This document shows positions 25,684 to 37,900 of a DNA stretch of 64,000 nucleotides, piece after piece (position 1 is the stretch's first letter; the number at the start of each line of letters is the position of its first letter). The stretch comes from Boswellia sacra. Its lineage: Eukaryota; Streptophyta; Magnoliopsida; Sapindales; Burseraceae. The DNA lies in the NCBI GenBank assembly GCA_013180625.2, contig SNVD02006885.1:1-64000 (forward strand). Direction: 5' to 3'. The position numbers and the translations under genes were made by a program. The notes below the pieces were generated by a model. It was not told where the DNA came from. It worked only from the letters and a program-made list of their open reading frames with translations, and did no database searches.

Positions 25684-28600
25684 AGTTCAAACTGTTACTA
25701 AAGACATAACTGCAGTGGGTTAAGAAAGAAAAAACAGTCTGCAAAGTTGCTTTTATTACACTTAAAGATTCTTTTAACGATTTGTAGTGCTTTGAGAGTG
25801 GTTGTTCCAGGCGCATGACTGGGAATAAACAGTTTTTGAAAGATTTTGAAACATGCAGGGAAGGAAATGTCACTTATGGTGATGGAGTAAAAAGTAAGAT
25901 TATTGGTAAAGACATTTTGAATGTCAAAGGCCTACCCAACTTCCAAAATGGCTTGCTGGTTGAAGGTTTGAAAGCTAATCTAATTAGTATTAGTTAGATA
26001 TGTGATGACAAGTATATTGTTAATTTCATACAAGAAAAATGCATGGTTTTAGACAATCTTGGTAAATGCATTTTAGAAGGAAATAGATCTTCAGATAATT
26101 GTTATTCGGTAAAAATTGCATTTCATGCTAGGATCTCGAATTTAAAATTATTACATCAAAAACTAAGACACTTAAATTACAAAGACTTGGTTAAATTAAC
26201 TAAATTAGATACTTTAAAAAGAGTTCCTAAACTTGATGATAAAATCAATAAAATTTGTGGAACATATCAAACGGGAAAACAAATTAGAAGTACACACAAA
26301 TCAATCCCACATCTTAGCACATCCAAATTACTTTATTTGCTTCACATGGATCTTATGGGTCCTATGCAAATTGAAAGCATTGCTGTTAAGAGATACATAT
26401 TTATTTGTGTGGATGACTTCTCTAGATATACTTGGATTGATTTTATTAAAGAAAAATCTGATATTTTTTAAGCTTTCAGGAATCTTTGTGTTAAGCTTGA
26501 AAATGATCCAAATAGGAACATTGGCAGGATAGTGAGAATAATGAGTGATCATGGCAAAGAGTTTGAAAATGTTAGCTATGCTAACTTTTGTAAATATCAT
26601 GGAATTGAATATGAATTTTCAGCTCCCAAAACTCTTGAACAAAATGATATTATGGAAAGAGAAAACAGTACTCTTCAAGAGATGGTTAGAATGATGCTTA
26701 ATAGCAAGAAGTTGAGGCTATGGGCTGAAGCAATAAGCACTGCTTGTTATATTTCAAATAGAGTTTTCTTAAGACCTGGCACTAACCAGACGCCTTATGA
26801 AATTTTGAAAGGAAGAAAACCTAATTTGAAATATTTTCATGTTTTTGGATGCAAGTGTTACATTCTAAATGACAGGGATCAGTTAGGCAAATTAGATCCA
26901 AAAAGTGACGAAGGAGTTTTTGTGGGATATGCACAGAATAATAAAACTTTTCGAGTCTATAATCTTTGAATTGAGTCAATCATAGAATCTGCAAATGTAG
27001 TATTTGATAATCTGGATGATTATGCAAAGTACTCACACGAAGAAAGCATAACTAGCTTCACAGAGAATGCGGAAAGATCAGTGCCAGACAGCAATAACAG
27101 TAGAAAGGATTCAGTTATGAAAGAGGAAACAAATGTTGTTACATCAGACACAACTATGACATCTAACAACACAGATCTAAACAGAAACTCAATCATAAAT
27201 GAAGATGAAAAAAAAGATCTACCCACTTGGATACAGAAGGCACATCTAATCAGCTATATCATTGGAACACCGAGTGGTATGATGAAAACTACGAGAAAGG
27301 TAAGAAATCAGGTAAGATTTGCATGTTATGTTTCATTAGTTGAATAAAAAAATGTGAAAGAAGCTTTAAAAGAAGATGTTTGGATTCAGGCAATGCAAGA
27401 TGAACTTAATCAATTTAAAAGGAATTAAGTATAGGAATCAGTTCCTAGGTCAGAAAATGCAAATGTCATTGGAACTAAATGGATATTCAAAAATAAAACT
27501 GATGAAAGTGGTCAAGTAGTAAGAAATAAGGCTAGACTAGTAGCACAAGGTTACACACAAGTAAAAGGCATAGACTTTGATGAAACCTTTGCACCAGTAG
27601 CTAGACTTGAGTCAATCAAATTACTACTTGCAATTGCTTGTTTGCTTGATTTTATATTGTACAAAATGGATGATAAAACAACCTTTTTAAATGACTATCT
27701 CAATGAAGAGGCTTTTGTTGAATAGCCTAAGGGATTTAAAGATTCTAAACAACCTGATTTTGTGTACAAATTGCATAAAGCTTTGTATGGGTTAAAACAA
27801 GCTCTTAAAGCTTGGTATGAAAGATTGAGAAACTTTTTGATCAATAGAGGTTATAGTAGAGGCAGCAATGATAAGACTTTATTTATCAAACATGCATCTA
27901 ACTATTTTATTGTTGCTCAAGTATATGTAGATGACATTGTGTTTGGATCAACTAACAAAAGCAAAACTAATGAGTTTATTAAGTTGATGCAGGAAGAGTT
28001 TGAGATGAGAATGGTAGGAGAATTAAATTTCTTTCTTGGATTGCAGGTTAAACAAATGAATGATTGGATATTCATATCTCAATCAAAATATGCTAAAAAC
28101 CTTACAAAGAAATTTGGACTTGAGAATGCAAAACCAATGAAATCACCTATCAATACTAACTTGAAACTTTCAAAAGACACTATAGGAAAAGAGGTTGATG
28201 CAAGTTTATATAGAAGCATCATTGGCAGTGTTATACCTCACAGCAAGTAGACCAGACTTGTGTTTTAGTGTAGGACTTTGTGCAAGATTTCAAACAAATC
28301 CTAAAGAATCACACTTGACACAGCTTAAAGAATCATCAAATATGTACATGAAACCTATGATTAAGGGATTTGGTTTTCTAAAGACACAAATGATTATCTT
28401 GTAGGGTTCAATGATACTTGACTGGGCAGGAAATGCAGATGATAGGAAAAGCACATGAGGTGGATGTTTTTATCTTGGTACTAACTTAGTTTCTTGGCAT
28501 AGCAAAAAACATAATTCCATCTCTTTTTCTACTGCTAAAGCTGAATACATAACAACATGAAGTTATTGCACACAACTACTTTGGATGAAGCAAATGCTGA

Positions 28601-28827
28601 GTGATTATGGTATTGAACAAAAACCTATAACTATGTTTTGTAATAATACTAGTTCTATAAATATTTCCAAAAATCCAATTCAGCATTCTAGAACAAAACA
28701 CATTGACATAATATACCATTTTATAAAGGCGCTTGTAAAGTCTAAGGTGATACACATTGAACACATCTCCACTGATAAACAATTAGCTGACTTGTTCACT
28801 AAGACATTGGATACAACAAGATTTTAG
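25684..28827 (+). pseudogene. Copia pol (protease, integrase, RT, RNase H), broken
   Basis: The protease region is at about 25790-25997 (expected Asp-Ser-Gly triad mutated, followed by CSRRMTGNKQFLKDFE-like sequence and GLKANLISIS). Integrase follows, with a HMDLMGPM and DDFSRYTW region near 26340-26440 and a DHGKEFEN region near 26545. RT begins near 27440 (GTKWIFKNK, ARLVAQGYTQ) and contains the catalytic YVDDIVFG near 27930. RNase H ends near 28827 with DKQLADLFTKTLD. The order protease-integrase-RT-RNase H is diagnostic of Copia. Stops at about 25995, 26469, 26967, 27426 and 27723, and a frame change near 28220, disable it. The TAG after VFVE-like sequence at 27723 probably replaced a Gln codon, and that near 27430 a Trp codon. 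Confidence 0.92.
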
Positions 28828-29707
28828 AATCTAAGAAAGACCTTATGCATCTCTCAGTTTTTGGAATAAGCATTGCTTGCTGTTATATTAATTATATCTA
28901 CAATATCATAAGTTTTCTTCTAATTAAATATGTGTGAGCTATAATATAAAATTGTGTGAATGTTAAGATACTGATTTAAAATGAAAAATACAGAGACAGC
29001 TACGAATATATGATGTGTGAAAGCCATCATTGAGAGTAATCTCAAAGTATCTAAGAAATATGTTGAGGTCACCCACTCAAATAAAAATGGTTATCTCTAT
29101 ATTTTGTGAAAGCTACTGTATTTATAATCCAATGTAATGAATTCTTAATGAATATGTCAAAATGATATTTTTAACATCTCAATTGATTGAAAAATAAACA
29201 TCTTTCGTATAAAAATTATAAATAGCTCTGAAATATGTTTTTGTAGAATTATTCATATGATGTCTAGATATTGCTGTTATGTTAAATGTAATTATTTTTC
29301 TGTTATGTTTTTCATATCATAGGATGCTTTATGTGCCTAACTGAAATTTGACTTTTCTATGTGTTCATGTGTTAAAATGTCATATCAACTTTATTAAATT
29401 GAGGGAGAGAAACTTCAGTGGCAGGAATCCTAACTCTACTAGAGTTCCTTATTCTAATGAAAATCAAATTTTGAATTCTATTTCTTATTAATGATAGTAA
29501 TGAAGTTGTTTTGGAAAAGGAATTAAATTTTGAAATTTATGGGAAACCGAATTTTATTAAAACTTGGTTTCTTCCTAAGTATATCACAAACATAGTTCGG
29601 GTTCTTTTAGTTCATATCATAGTCGATTAGTTTTGCATCCATTCTCTCTCTCTCGTCTTGCTTCTCTCTGTTCCAGCGAAAACACTTTTAGCTCTCAAAG
29701 CCTAACA
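28828..29707 (+). other. Spacer between pol and the env-like ORF
   Basis: Non-coding, AT-rich. SIRE-type elements normally have such a spacer containing the signals for expression of the third ORF. A CT-rich leader (CTCTCTCTCTCGTCTTGC, about 29643-29660) lies shortly before the next start codon. Confidence 0.6.
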
Positions 29708-31630
29708 ATGACGTCCTCATCTAAATCTATAAAGACCACCACTGCATCATCTTTCTCACACGACTCTGGTCACAATAGCAGCAACAGTTCTTAGTCCTCT
29801 CAGTCTCAACAACAGCAAGCAAAGATCCCGATTTATCCTACAATGAGTTAAGATAAGTCAATTCCTGTTAAGCGAATGAAGGACAAAATGAAGCCAAAGT
29901 TCAAAAAGTTCCTCATAGCAGTTGTTAAGCAAAATTTCTTGAAGTATAAATCAAAGAGGAAGTTTCAAATAGAAAGGCCAGTGAAGGTAACTGACTTCAA
30001 CAAGTATGGTTTGAGTATACTTTTTGAGTCCATTTACTGGACTAGAACAGTAAACAACTTCCTACCTCTGTAAAGTCTTTGATTCAAGAATTTTATGCGA
30101 ATTTCATTGCTTCAATTGATGACTAGAAGAGCTTTCATTATCACAAAGTATATTATAAAAGGAAATTTTTGAAATTTTCACCGAATGTCATCAACTCTTT
30201 CTTTGATATACCCATTGGTAGTTTGCACTCTGTTGAAGAAAATCTTGATATGGCAATTGTTCTTAAGGAATTAACTGGTCGAGAGGATTTAGTTTAGAAT
30301 TCGAGAGATGGGATTGATCAACAATACCTTAGAAAGAAGTATAGGGTTCTGCATAAGATAGCACAGTTTGATTGGTTCCCTTCTTCACATCAGAACCAAG
30401 TCATGAGACATAGAGTGAAAATTCTGTTCTGTTTGGGCACAAATGAATCGATTAATTTAGGTTTATGGATTTATAGGATGATTGTCCAAATTAGGTTTAT
30501 GGATTTATAGGATGATTGTCCAAATTGCACCATATAAATCCGATTACCATTTGCTTGTATTTCCTTGTTTGATTCAAGGTATTTTAGCTCAAAATGGTGT
30601 TCCTATTAGCCTAAAAGAGCACACTCAGATTTTGTCCAAATCTATCACAAAAGGATTTTTGCATCAACTGCATGACAAATCTGATCTGCCTATCCCTGAA
30701 CCAAAACCAAAAAGAGTTTGAAATAATCCAATGAGCAATGTGGAAGAGCAGCTTGCTTTGATCAATTCTGTTTTGACTGATATTGTGTAGGATCTCAAGG
30801 ACATTAAAGCAAAGCAATCTGTATTAGAGAATAAACTTGCTAGAAAATCAGTTGCTGCAGAAGAACCACAACCCATGGAAACTATAGATGTGGTGCAAGA
30901 GTGTTTTGCAGAGTAAATGCTAGAGATGGCACAACAACTGTCAGAGGAGGAACAAGCTGAACACCCTACTGTCGAGACAGACATGATAGCAGAAAAGAAA
31001 TAGAAGAAAAAGAAATTCGAGAAGAAAGCTAAAATAACTGATTTGAACGGCAAGAAGAAGGTCAAAGTGGTGAAGAAAAAGTCTGACAAGAAGAAAAAGA
31101 ACATTGCAACAACAGTTCCATAACTGAAGGATGAATCCTTGTTAGATGAACCAGCTCAAGAGGGACTCAAAATAACATCACCTTCACCACTTTCTGAAGA
31201 AAAACCTGACATTACACCAGTTCCTAAAGTAGAACAACCTTTCTCTCCATCAACACAGTCATCTCCACATAGGCAAAACATACACTGATTCATACCACAC
31301 ATAGGAACCAGTTCCTGAAGCAGATACAGCAGAAACAGCAAAAGAAAACCTAGCTTAGCTTGCAACAGAATCACTTGTGGATCGACAACAACCTATTGCT
31401 GAGTCGCGGCCAACTAAAACTAGTGTTGATAGATTGACAAGGAAATCCGCAAGATTGTGGCAGAGGTCACCACTACTTCATCTGATACAACTAGAGCACA
31501 TGCCACTCCTGTAGTTTCTGAACAGTCTACACCTTCCATAACTGGCAAAAGGTTCAAGGCTAAGGCTGGTAGAATCAAAAAACGACCTGGCAGTTCATCT
31601 TTGCCTCCTATTCGTTAGTCTGCCAGACTT
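29708..31630 (+). pseudogene. SIRE env-like third ORF, broken
   Basis: The start at 29708 opens a Ser/Thr-rich N-terminus (TSSSKSIKTTTASS). It is followed by a conserved middle of about 250 residues with Trp/Phe-rich motifs (for example near 30365-30400), then a Lys-rich coiled-coil-like region (about 30930-31110) and a Pro/Ser/Thr-rich tail to about 31630. Position between pol and the purine tract and this composition match the envelope-like ORF of SIRE/Maximus Copia elements, whose function is unproven. I see no convincing signal peptide or transmembrane anchor in what remains. Many stops interrupt it (about 29792, 30070, 30295, 30720, 30788, 30914, 31002, 31121), plus a 34 bp tandem duplication at 30457-30524 that shifts the frame. 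Confidence 0.75.
30457..30524 (+). repeat. 34 bp tandem duplication in the env-like ORF
   Basis: TTAGGTTTATGGATTTATAG and the following bases occur twice in perfect tandem (30457-30490, 30491-30524). 34 is not a multiple of three, so the event is a frameshift in an already dying ORF. Confidence 0.95.
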
Positions 31631-32132
31631 CGTTAACGTGCTTTCTGTTTTTTTTTTTTTTTTGGAACTTGTTATAAAATCAAGGGGGAGAAGAAGTTTC
31701 TGATTTTGTTCTGATATTCTGATACTTTTGTTTGAATTGATTCTACTTCAAGGGTAGTAAGTTAGGGGGAGTCTTTATATTTGAATTCGAACTGCTTTAT
31801 GACTTTATGACTTGTGTTTTTGATTTGTTACTTGCATATTTACTTTGTTTGATGTTTTTCTCACTTTTTTTTATTACTCTGATCTTGCTTTGGTTGAATG
31901 TTGTTTGACAGGTTTGTCCATTTATATTTATTTTGTTTTACAGGACATTTAAATTTCAGACATTCTTTCTGTTATGACTTATTACTGTAATGTGGTTTAT
32001 AACTGCACAATTGTTATTTCTTTAAGTATGTCATTTTTTGTTTGATAGATCATGATTGCTTATAGTTGTTTTGGACTTATCTTTGTGTGCTATTCCTTGA
32101 TCAGAAATAGTTTTGTGTTTTCATCACAAGTT

Positions 32133-32155
32133 GCCAAAAAGGGAGAGATTGTTAG
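32133..32155 (+). other. Polypurine tract of the Copia element
   Basis: AAAAAGGGAGAGATTGTTAG directly precedes the 3' LTR, which is the canonical Copia plus-strand priming site and its spacing. Confidence 0.85.
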
Positions 32156-33003
32156 TGTTAACGTATGACACTATTGCATGTGCCATGCACATGATTATTT
32201 TGGCCAACTTGTTAATAAAACTAGAATGTTATATTGTTTCTTATTTTACCATTTCTAGAAGTATAATTTAAGAAGTACTTGATTCATAATAAATATCTCT
32301 TTAGATTAGGACATTATTTGATGTATCCTAGTTAAATTAGGAATATATTTATTTGTGTCCTATTTCATTTAGGAGTTACTTATATCACTTCCTAAAATAT
32401 TGTTCTTTATTCTAATTTGAGTTTGATTAAAATTTTACAGGATTTTAAAAGAGATTACAATCGGGCATCCCACTATGTAGATAATGTTATTTTTACATAA
32501 CTTATATACGTCATAATATTCCAAGAATTAAGAGGAAAGCTTCAACGCAAATTGGAATGCTTCTTTGATTTTATTTTATGAGTTTCTTATTCATGTGTCA
32601 AAGGTTGTGATGGTGCATGAATTTTTAGTAAGCTCTATCAGAGTTAGTCTACACTGGAGAGAACTTGCGAGTTGAGTGTTCATGTAATTCAGTATCAGAT
32701 ATCATGATTATGTTTTACTTAACAGTGTGTTTTTAAGTTGTTAACAACAGAGAGTAGGCAATGTCACTAGAGTTTAAAATCTTGGTGGGATTTTGTTTTT
32801 ACAAAGATTAGGTCAGTATGTGAGAGTGAGTCAATACTGTAAACAATTCTAAAGATTGCATAAATAAGAACTTAGTAAATTGTAGCTCTAAAGCTATCAA
32901 TGGATGTAGGTTTTACAACCGAACCACGTAAAATCCTCCTGTGTCATTTTACTTTACAGTTTACTATTTTATTGCACATAACTTCATACTTCTAGATCTT
33001 ACA
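32156..33003 (+). repeat. 3' LTR of the SIRE-type Copia element
   Basis: 848 bp, aligns with 23052-23918 and shares the TATGACACTATTGCATGTG start and the TTACA end. Confidence 0.9.
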
Positions 33004-33940
33004 TTGATTATCGTCATCGGACTTTACAAATCATAAGCAAAATTTCAATGCTTAGAAAGGTGGCCCTTGCATTTGACATGTTGAAAATCTAAGTTCAACT
33101 CTAACAAATGGTTTTGCCATGTGGGCTATCACTTCTTAGAGGGTACAAATATTTTATATCTAACTATTTAAAGTCATCCTTATGAACTTACTAATGATTG
33201 ATAATTTAAGGATTGATTAGTAAACTTTCTAATTTACAATATTTGACAATGACATAGAATTTTATTAGTATGGTTATCTTCTCTAATTGCTAGGTGTTTC
33301 TTTAAATAAATGAAAGAAAATTGTAGAACACGGATTTTTTAGAGCTCTAGTTTGTTTTTCTTTTTTAACAAAATCTTTTTTTAGTTGTCGTATTGACACT
33401 TCTAATACCCCTCCTTTTGAGTCATCAAAAGTGATTAGAAACCTGAAATTTCAAGCAAAGGTGAACAATGCTAGCTTTGACAATAGCTTGCAAGAAAATT
33501 AATACCAATGATATTATTCAAATAGAAAACCCTTTTTATTTGTTTATCTGAATTGGTGCATTTTGTTTAGGAAAGAGTCTGAAGATGTTGATCACCTTTT
33601 CTTTCATTGTGCTATTGCTAGTTAGTTATGGAATAACTTCCTCCCTGTTGTCCAATATTTCTTTTGGAAGGGCATCTAGCCTTAAGAAGCAATAGGAAGA
33701 TTCTTGTGTTCAATTGTGATCTTATGAATTAATTTTGGTTTTATTATTGTAATGAAACAAGAGAATTTTTGTAGACTTCTATAGAGAAGAGGCTTCCTCT
33801 ATATGAGATAAAGTGAAGTTTAGGGTTTCTCTTGGGTATCTATTTTTTCAAAGTTTAAGGAAGTCTCTTTTATTTATTCATCAAAATTGCAAAGCTACAA
33901 TTACATAGTCAGGAAAGGTTTTTTTTTTTTTTTTTGCTTT
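33004..33940 (+). other. Region right of the Copia element; only an L1 remnant recognised
   Basis: No gene beyond the short L1 zinc-finger remnant at 33557-33690. A long T-run at about 33920 directly precedes repeat R3. Confidence 0.5.
33557..33690 (+). pseudogene. Fragment of an L1-type reverse transcriptase zinc-binding domain
   Basis: Reading from 33557 gives C-I-L-F-R-K-E-S then DVDHLFFHCAIAS, a stop, and LWNNF. This matches the zf-RVT signature at the C-terminus of plant L1 (non-LTR) ORF2 proteins and their domesticated relatives (C-x2-C, then HLFxxC, then W). The second Cys of the first pair is Phe here, and a TAG interrupts the block. Only ~45 residues are recognisable. Confidence 0.7.
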
Positions 33941-35990
33941 TGAGTTGGTATGGGTGGGGATCATTTCCACTAGCAAGCCTAGAGCCACAGAGGCTGGGGT
34001 CGCATTGGGAGAGTCGCTTTAGGTGTCGCCACCTGGGTAATCTAACTACAAGATAAAGTATTTAAGTGATGGTAGCTCAATCCCTTGCTTCTGAACGTGA
34101 ACCACCTTCGCCCTTCAGAGAGGTGTTTGGGAAGTTAGGTACAGATCTTCGATCCATCTGAAAAAATCCGGCCTTTACTAGGGTATATCGAGGCTATGGT
34201 TTTCAATCGTTAATTGTTGTCTATTTTGATCCTAACTTGGTTTAAATGCACACAATGAATTTTATCTTTTAGTACATGTAAAGTGATTCAACCACGAGTA
34301 AGAAACAAAGAAATAAATATATATATTCAATCAAACACGAAAGAGAGTGAGTACATAAAGAATTGTATCTATTTCCCTAATGCAACAAAATAAGTTCAAA
34401 GGCAGGAACAAATAAAGTTTAAGAAATTGAAATCAAAGCACTCCAAATGTCACTCTTACATCACCCAAATGTGCCACATACTATAAAGAGGATCTCCCAT
34501 TGGAGAACGGATCCCTCGCCAATCAACACGAATTCATCCGTTTCCCACCATCCTCATGGCCATACCCACACCTTAATACTTCAACGACAAACCTTACTTC
34601 CACATCCGTCTTAATCGGGTTTCCTACCAAATAATGCGAGCCTACCTGCATCCAACTTTGCCAACTCATGCTACCGAACCCCGATTCTCCACAATAAACA
34701 TCTCACCATCAATATGAACCCATTTATCGTTTAACACTTCCAACATGGCCAAATCAACATAGAGCGGTAAAATGGGAAGTGAGCGCCTTCCCATCAACGC
34801 AAGTCCACTCACCACCTACTCGTTCTTGCTTCCACCAAGTCTCCTTAAAACATCATCAACAACACAATAATAACACTTAAGCATTGACATAAGCATTTAT
34901 TATCAAAACAAGGAACAAATCACAAGAAAACTAACTAAACATGCAAGCACTTTCTCTCCTACTTCACTAGCATGCGTTTCTAAGCTGTCGAGCTCCTCAA
35001 ACCACATAAACAAAAATAAAAACATGTCACCATAATAAAATATGTTAAAACAGCCCACTTTTCATGCATTTTTAACATTTTAAAGGAAACAAAAATAGTT
35101 TTAAACTTAAACACATACTTATGTTAACCGTAAACTTCATTTTCATCACATAAACTAAATTAAATACTCATTAACTAAACAACCGATGGTACTATTCAGA
35201 TGATATCATGCATATAAAGTTTAGAAAATGAAAGAAAACACATATACATTACAAGCTACCACAAGGGAATAGAGCCTAGTATGTATTTCCAAGCATATAA
35301 ATCATAGAAAGGCATTTAAACTTTACAAAAATCATAATAAAATGTCAAACTTCATAATAAATGTAAAAGTGACAAAAAGTGCTCATAAGTTCATATTTTG
35401 ACTAAAAAATAACAAAACAAAGCATATGGACCACAATTTTTTTTTTGGAAAAGTTACTTAGTAATATTAATCCAAAAATGTTAAAATGTACAAAAATCCG
35501 AGGGGCATACCCCAAGATTACAAAAGGACATGAAGTCCAAACAAACAAACCAACAAAGGATAGAAAATAAAGGCCACAAGCGGCCTAAACAATGAAAAAC
35601 AAGCCACAAACGGCCTTAACAACATAAATCAGAAATGACCACAGTCGGTCTAAATTAAAAAAATACAAAAGCTTTAACCCTTCTTCAAAAATGCATATGG
35701 ACCACAATGCTAAAACTCATTTTCAAAAAGGACATAAAAATGCATGAAAATCATATATATAATATAGAACATGGGGCAAAGTGCAAAAACATAAAGAAAG
35801 GCATGAAAACATATAGAAAATACGCATATAATCATGAAAAGGTGGGTGGCAATGTATTCATTGCCCTTGGGTTTACCAAATCATCAAAACGAAGCTAAAG
35901 TGTATAAAACTCCAAGGAAATAGGCTCAAAAGCTCACACAAATGACTAAATGGGTGGGAAAATGGTAGTGGAATCGAGAGAATGTATAAC
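33941..35990 (-). repeat. LTR-plus-leader-like repeat, copy R3
   Basis: Third and most diverged copy of the R family, in the same orientation as R2. In reverse it reads GGTAAACCCAAGGGCAATGA (about 35854-35875), then the decayed tandem repeat (about 34490-34860), then the AAATGCACACAATGAATTTT block. It ends with CCCAGGTGGCGACACC (about 34023-34038), the best preserved version of the Ogre/Tat-like primer motif. The right third was copied into segment A' (56974-57390). An L1 tail is inserted at 35438-35692. Confidence 0.55.
35438..35692 (-). mobile_element. 5'-truncated L1 (LINE) tail or L1-derived SINE, 16 bp TSD
   Basis: GCATATGGACCACAAT occurs at 35422-35437 and again at 35693-35708, a perfect 16 bp target duplication. 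The insert begins with a T-run, so its poly(A) tail is on the minus strand. The minus-strand sequence before the tail (GGGGTATGCCCCTCGG, then TTTTTGTACATTTT) resembles the 3' UTR of plant L1 elements. Segment A' has the empty site, so insertion followed the A/A' duplication. Confidence 0.88.
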
Positions 35991-36072
35991 ACAAACTTCA
36001 AGAGCAGCAACCAACCCTCTCTTCCTCGAAAAATGGATTTTTTATATACTGTAGCACAAGTAGCGCATGATA

Positions 36073-36122
36073 GTTAAACTAGCGCACACTACTATTAAGT
36101 GGCACACGCTAGTTTAACTAGC
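36073..36122. other. Perfect 14 bp inverted repeat (hairpin)
   Basis: TAGTTAAACTAGCG and, after a 22-base loop, CGCTAGTTTAACTA. Copy A' (about 57428-57477) has the same structure with compensating-looking changes in the right arm (CGCCAGTTTAACTG) that weaken it. The role is unknown; a terminator or insulator role cannot be claimed. Confidence 0.7.
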
Positions 36123-37314
36123 AAGTAGCCCTAAGTGAAGTTTTCCTCCGGTTTTGGTCCTGAGCTCTGATTTCGATGTTTTGATACACCAACCTCCGTT
36201 TTGACTTTAGTTGTTTGGTTTATCATCATCAAGCTTAAAACCATAAGTGATTATCAAGTGCTTACACTTGGGTTCTTTTGTTGTTTTCTGTTGAGAACCG
36301 ATTTTTGAGCAGCTTCTGAAATTCTATATGATTTGCAACTTCTTTTGTATTTTCTTTTATGACTTAGTATATATATACATTCTTGTTATGACTTTTAAGG
36401 GGTTTCTTTTAATTTAAAAACAAAAGTATAAATTGTAGTGGGACTATTAGCAATTTGTCTATCCATATAAAGATACACCAACATATGTATTTGTTAGCAC
36501 TCTCAAGTTAAATAAACATAAAAGAAAAACTTCTTATAGAAGAATTAAACATACCATTAGCCAAGTGTACTAAGGTCATTTATATTTCTTATCTCAATGT
36601 TTATTTCAAATTTTGTTCGGCAGTATTGGTGTTGAACTTGGTCTAACTATTCGATTGATTTTTATCCTTTTAAAGGACCTAAATTTGACCAAGAGCTTGA
36701 ATTTGGTTTAAGAATCATTCTTTTCAATAAGTACTTCAATCATTGACATCAAAATCCTAAAAAAAGGATTTCTTCAAATCAGTCAACCTTGGAATTGATA
36801 GTATGTTGCAACAATTTATAATTTAGTTACTTTCTTATTTATTTATTTTGGTTGACATGAAGGAAGTGAAACCAATCTTATCTTCAATATATGTTCATAG
36901 TAACATTTATTAGTTTATTATTTTAAATTAACTTGATCATGCATCTCATGTAGGGGTGTACCTAATAACCCGACCCGACCTGTCCAATTGCTTGGTTTTG
37001 GGTCAATTCAATTAAGATGGCAAGAGTAATGTCGGGTTGTTCAGGTGAAGAGTATAAAAATTCGATCTAATTAGGCCATAGGTCGGGTATAGCAAAAATT
37101 TTAGGAAAATTCCTAACTCGAAGATATATATGTATTTTTAAAAATAAATACATCTGACATTTTATTAGCAGTTAGAGTTGTTCTATTCAACCCCCACTTC
37201 TAAATACACTCAACTGAAAATTTTAAACCCATATATTCATCTTGTTAGACACCGTTCAGTTCCTAAAGTACCTTGCATAACTAAGTTTTTCAATGCATCT
37301 ATTTACCTGCAAAA

Positions 37315-37680
37315 GTATACTAAACACAGCAAAACAAGCATTTTTTATCACTCAAACAGCTCTATTGTTTGCTTTAGCTTCGCTCTTCAATCTATCAATT
37401 AGTTTATCCATTATTTTATCTCTCACTTAACGAAACTCTGTCAACTTACTTGAACTAAGCATATTTTGAACCATCTTTCCCCTTAGTGATCGCCAAACAG
37501 GCCTATAAATGGCAGCATTAACAATGAACTGGTCAGATCCTTCAGTGGTTTGGTCGTAAAGAGAGCACATTGTTCTATGAGCTTCTTGGATGAGCTTGGC
37601 ATCGCTAAGAATGACCATGGTTCTGGTTCCCATTTGCACTATGGGACAAACAAAACCAGCGTAGCTAGGAAAGCCCCGGA
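37315..37680 (-). pseudogene. CYP77-like cytochrome P450 fragment (copy in A)
   Basis: The minus strand reads GFVCPIVQMGTRTMV near 37680-37625, then SDAKLIQEAH, a region corresponding to the B to C helices with NAAIYRPVWRSLRGKM, then VQNMLSSSKLTEFR, a stop, VRDKIMDKLIDRLK, and EAKANNRAV with a further stop. The order and wording match CYP77 family P450s (fatty acid hydroxylases/epoxidases of the endoplasmic reticulum). Only about 120 of ~510 residues are present. The I-helix, ExxR and haem-binding Cys regions are absent. A Trp-to-stop change follows NNRAV. It lies inside the hAT-like element and is duplicated in A', so it is a captured, non-functional host gene piece. Confidence 0.82.
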
Positions 37681-37900
37681 TATTCTATGGGAAATTGGAA
37701 ACATCAAAGTGAGTTATGGCTTATAAATAGGAAGATAAGGAGATAGCAGGTGAAGGATAGTCATTCATGGTTGGATTTATGTTCATTCGCTTCTTGCTCA
37801 TGGAGTGGCAAAAGGTGGATAAGACCACAGATGAGTAGTTTAATATCAATTTGAATGTGGAAGCCTGAAGATAAATAGTACTTGGCTAATTTAAGAAAAA

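Larger units (their letters stand above)
23052..33003 (+). mobile_element. SIRE/Maximus-type Copia LTR retrotransposon, decayed
   Basis: Two LTRs (23052-23918, 32156-33003), both starting TGT-AACGTATGACAC and ending ATCTTACA, bound an ~8.2 kb interior. A degenerate tRNA-Met primer site follows the 5' LTR and AAAAAGGGAGAGATTGTTAG precedes the 3' LTR. The order gag, protease, integrase, RT, RNase H is that of Copia. Two CCHC knuckles in gag and a long third ORF between pol and the 3' LTR identify the SIRE/Maximus lineage. Every ORF has several stops or frameshifts, so it is inactive. A clean 5 bp target duplication is not visible (GTTGG on the left, TTGAT on the right). Confidence 0.92.

Noticed and set aside
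24040..31374. Minus-strand open frames across the Copia element
   Set aside because: They are shadows of the plus-strand gag, pol and env-like frames.
20781..35990. R2 and R3 as the two LTRs of one large element with the Copia element nested inside
   Set aside because: They share orientation, but R2 and R3 are more diverged from each other than R2 is from R1, the interior left after removing Copia has no gag or pol, and no TSD is visible.
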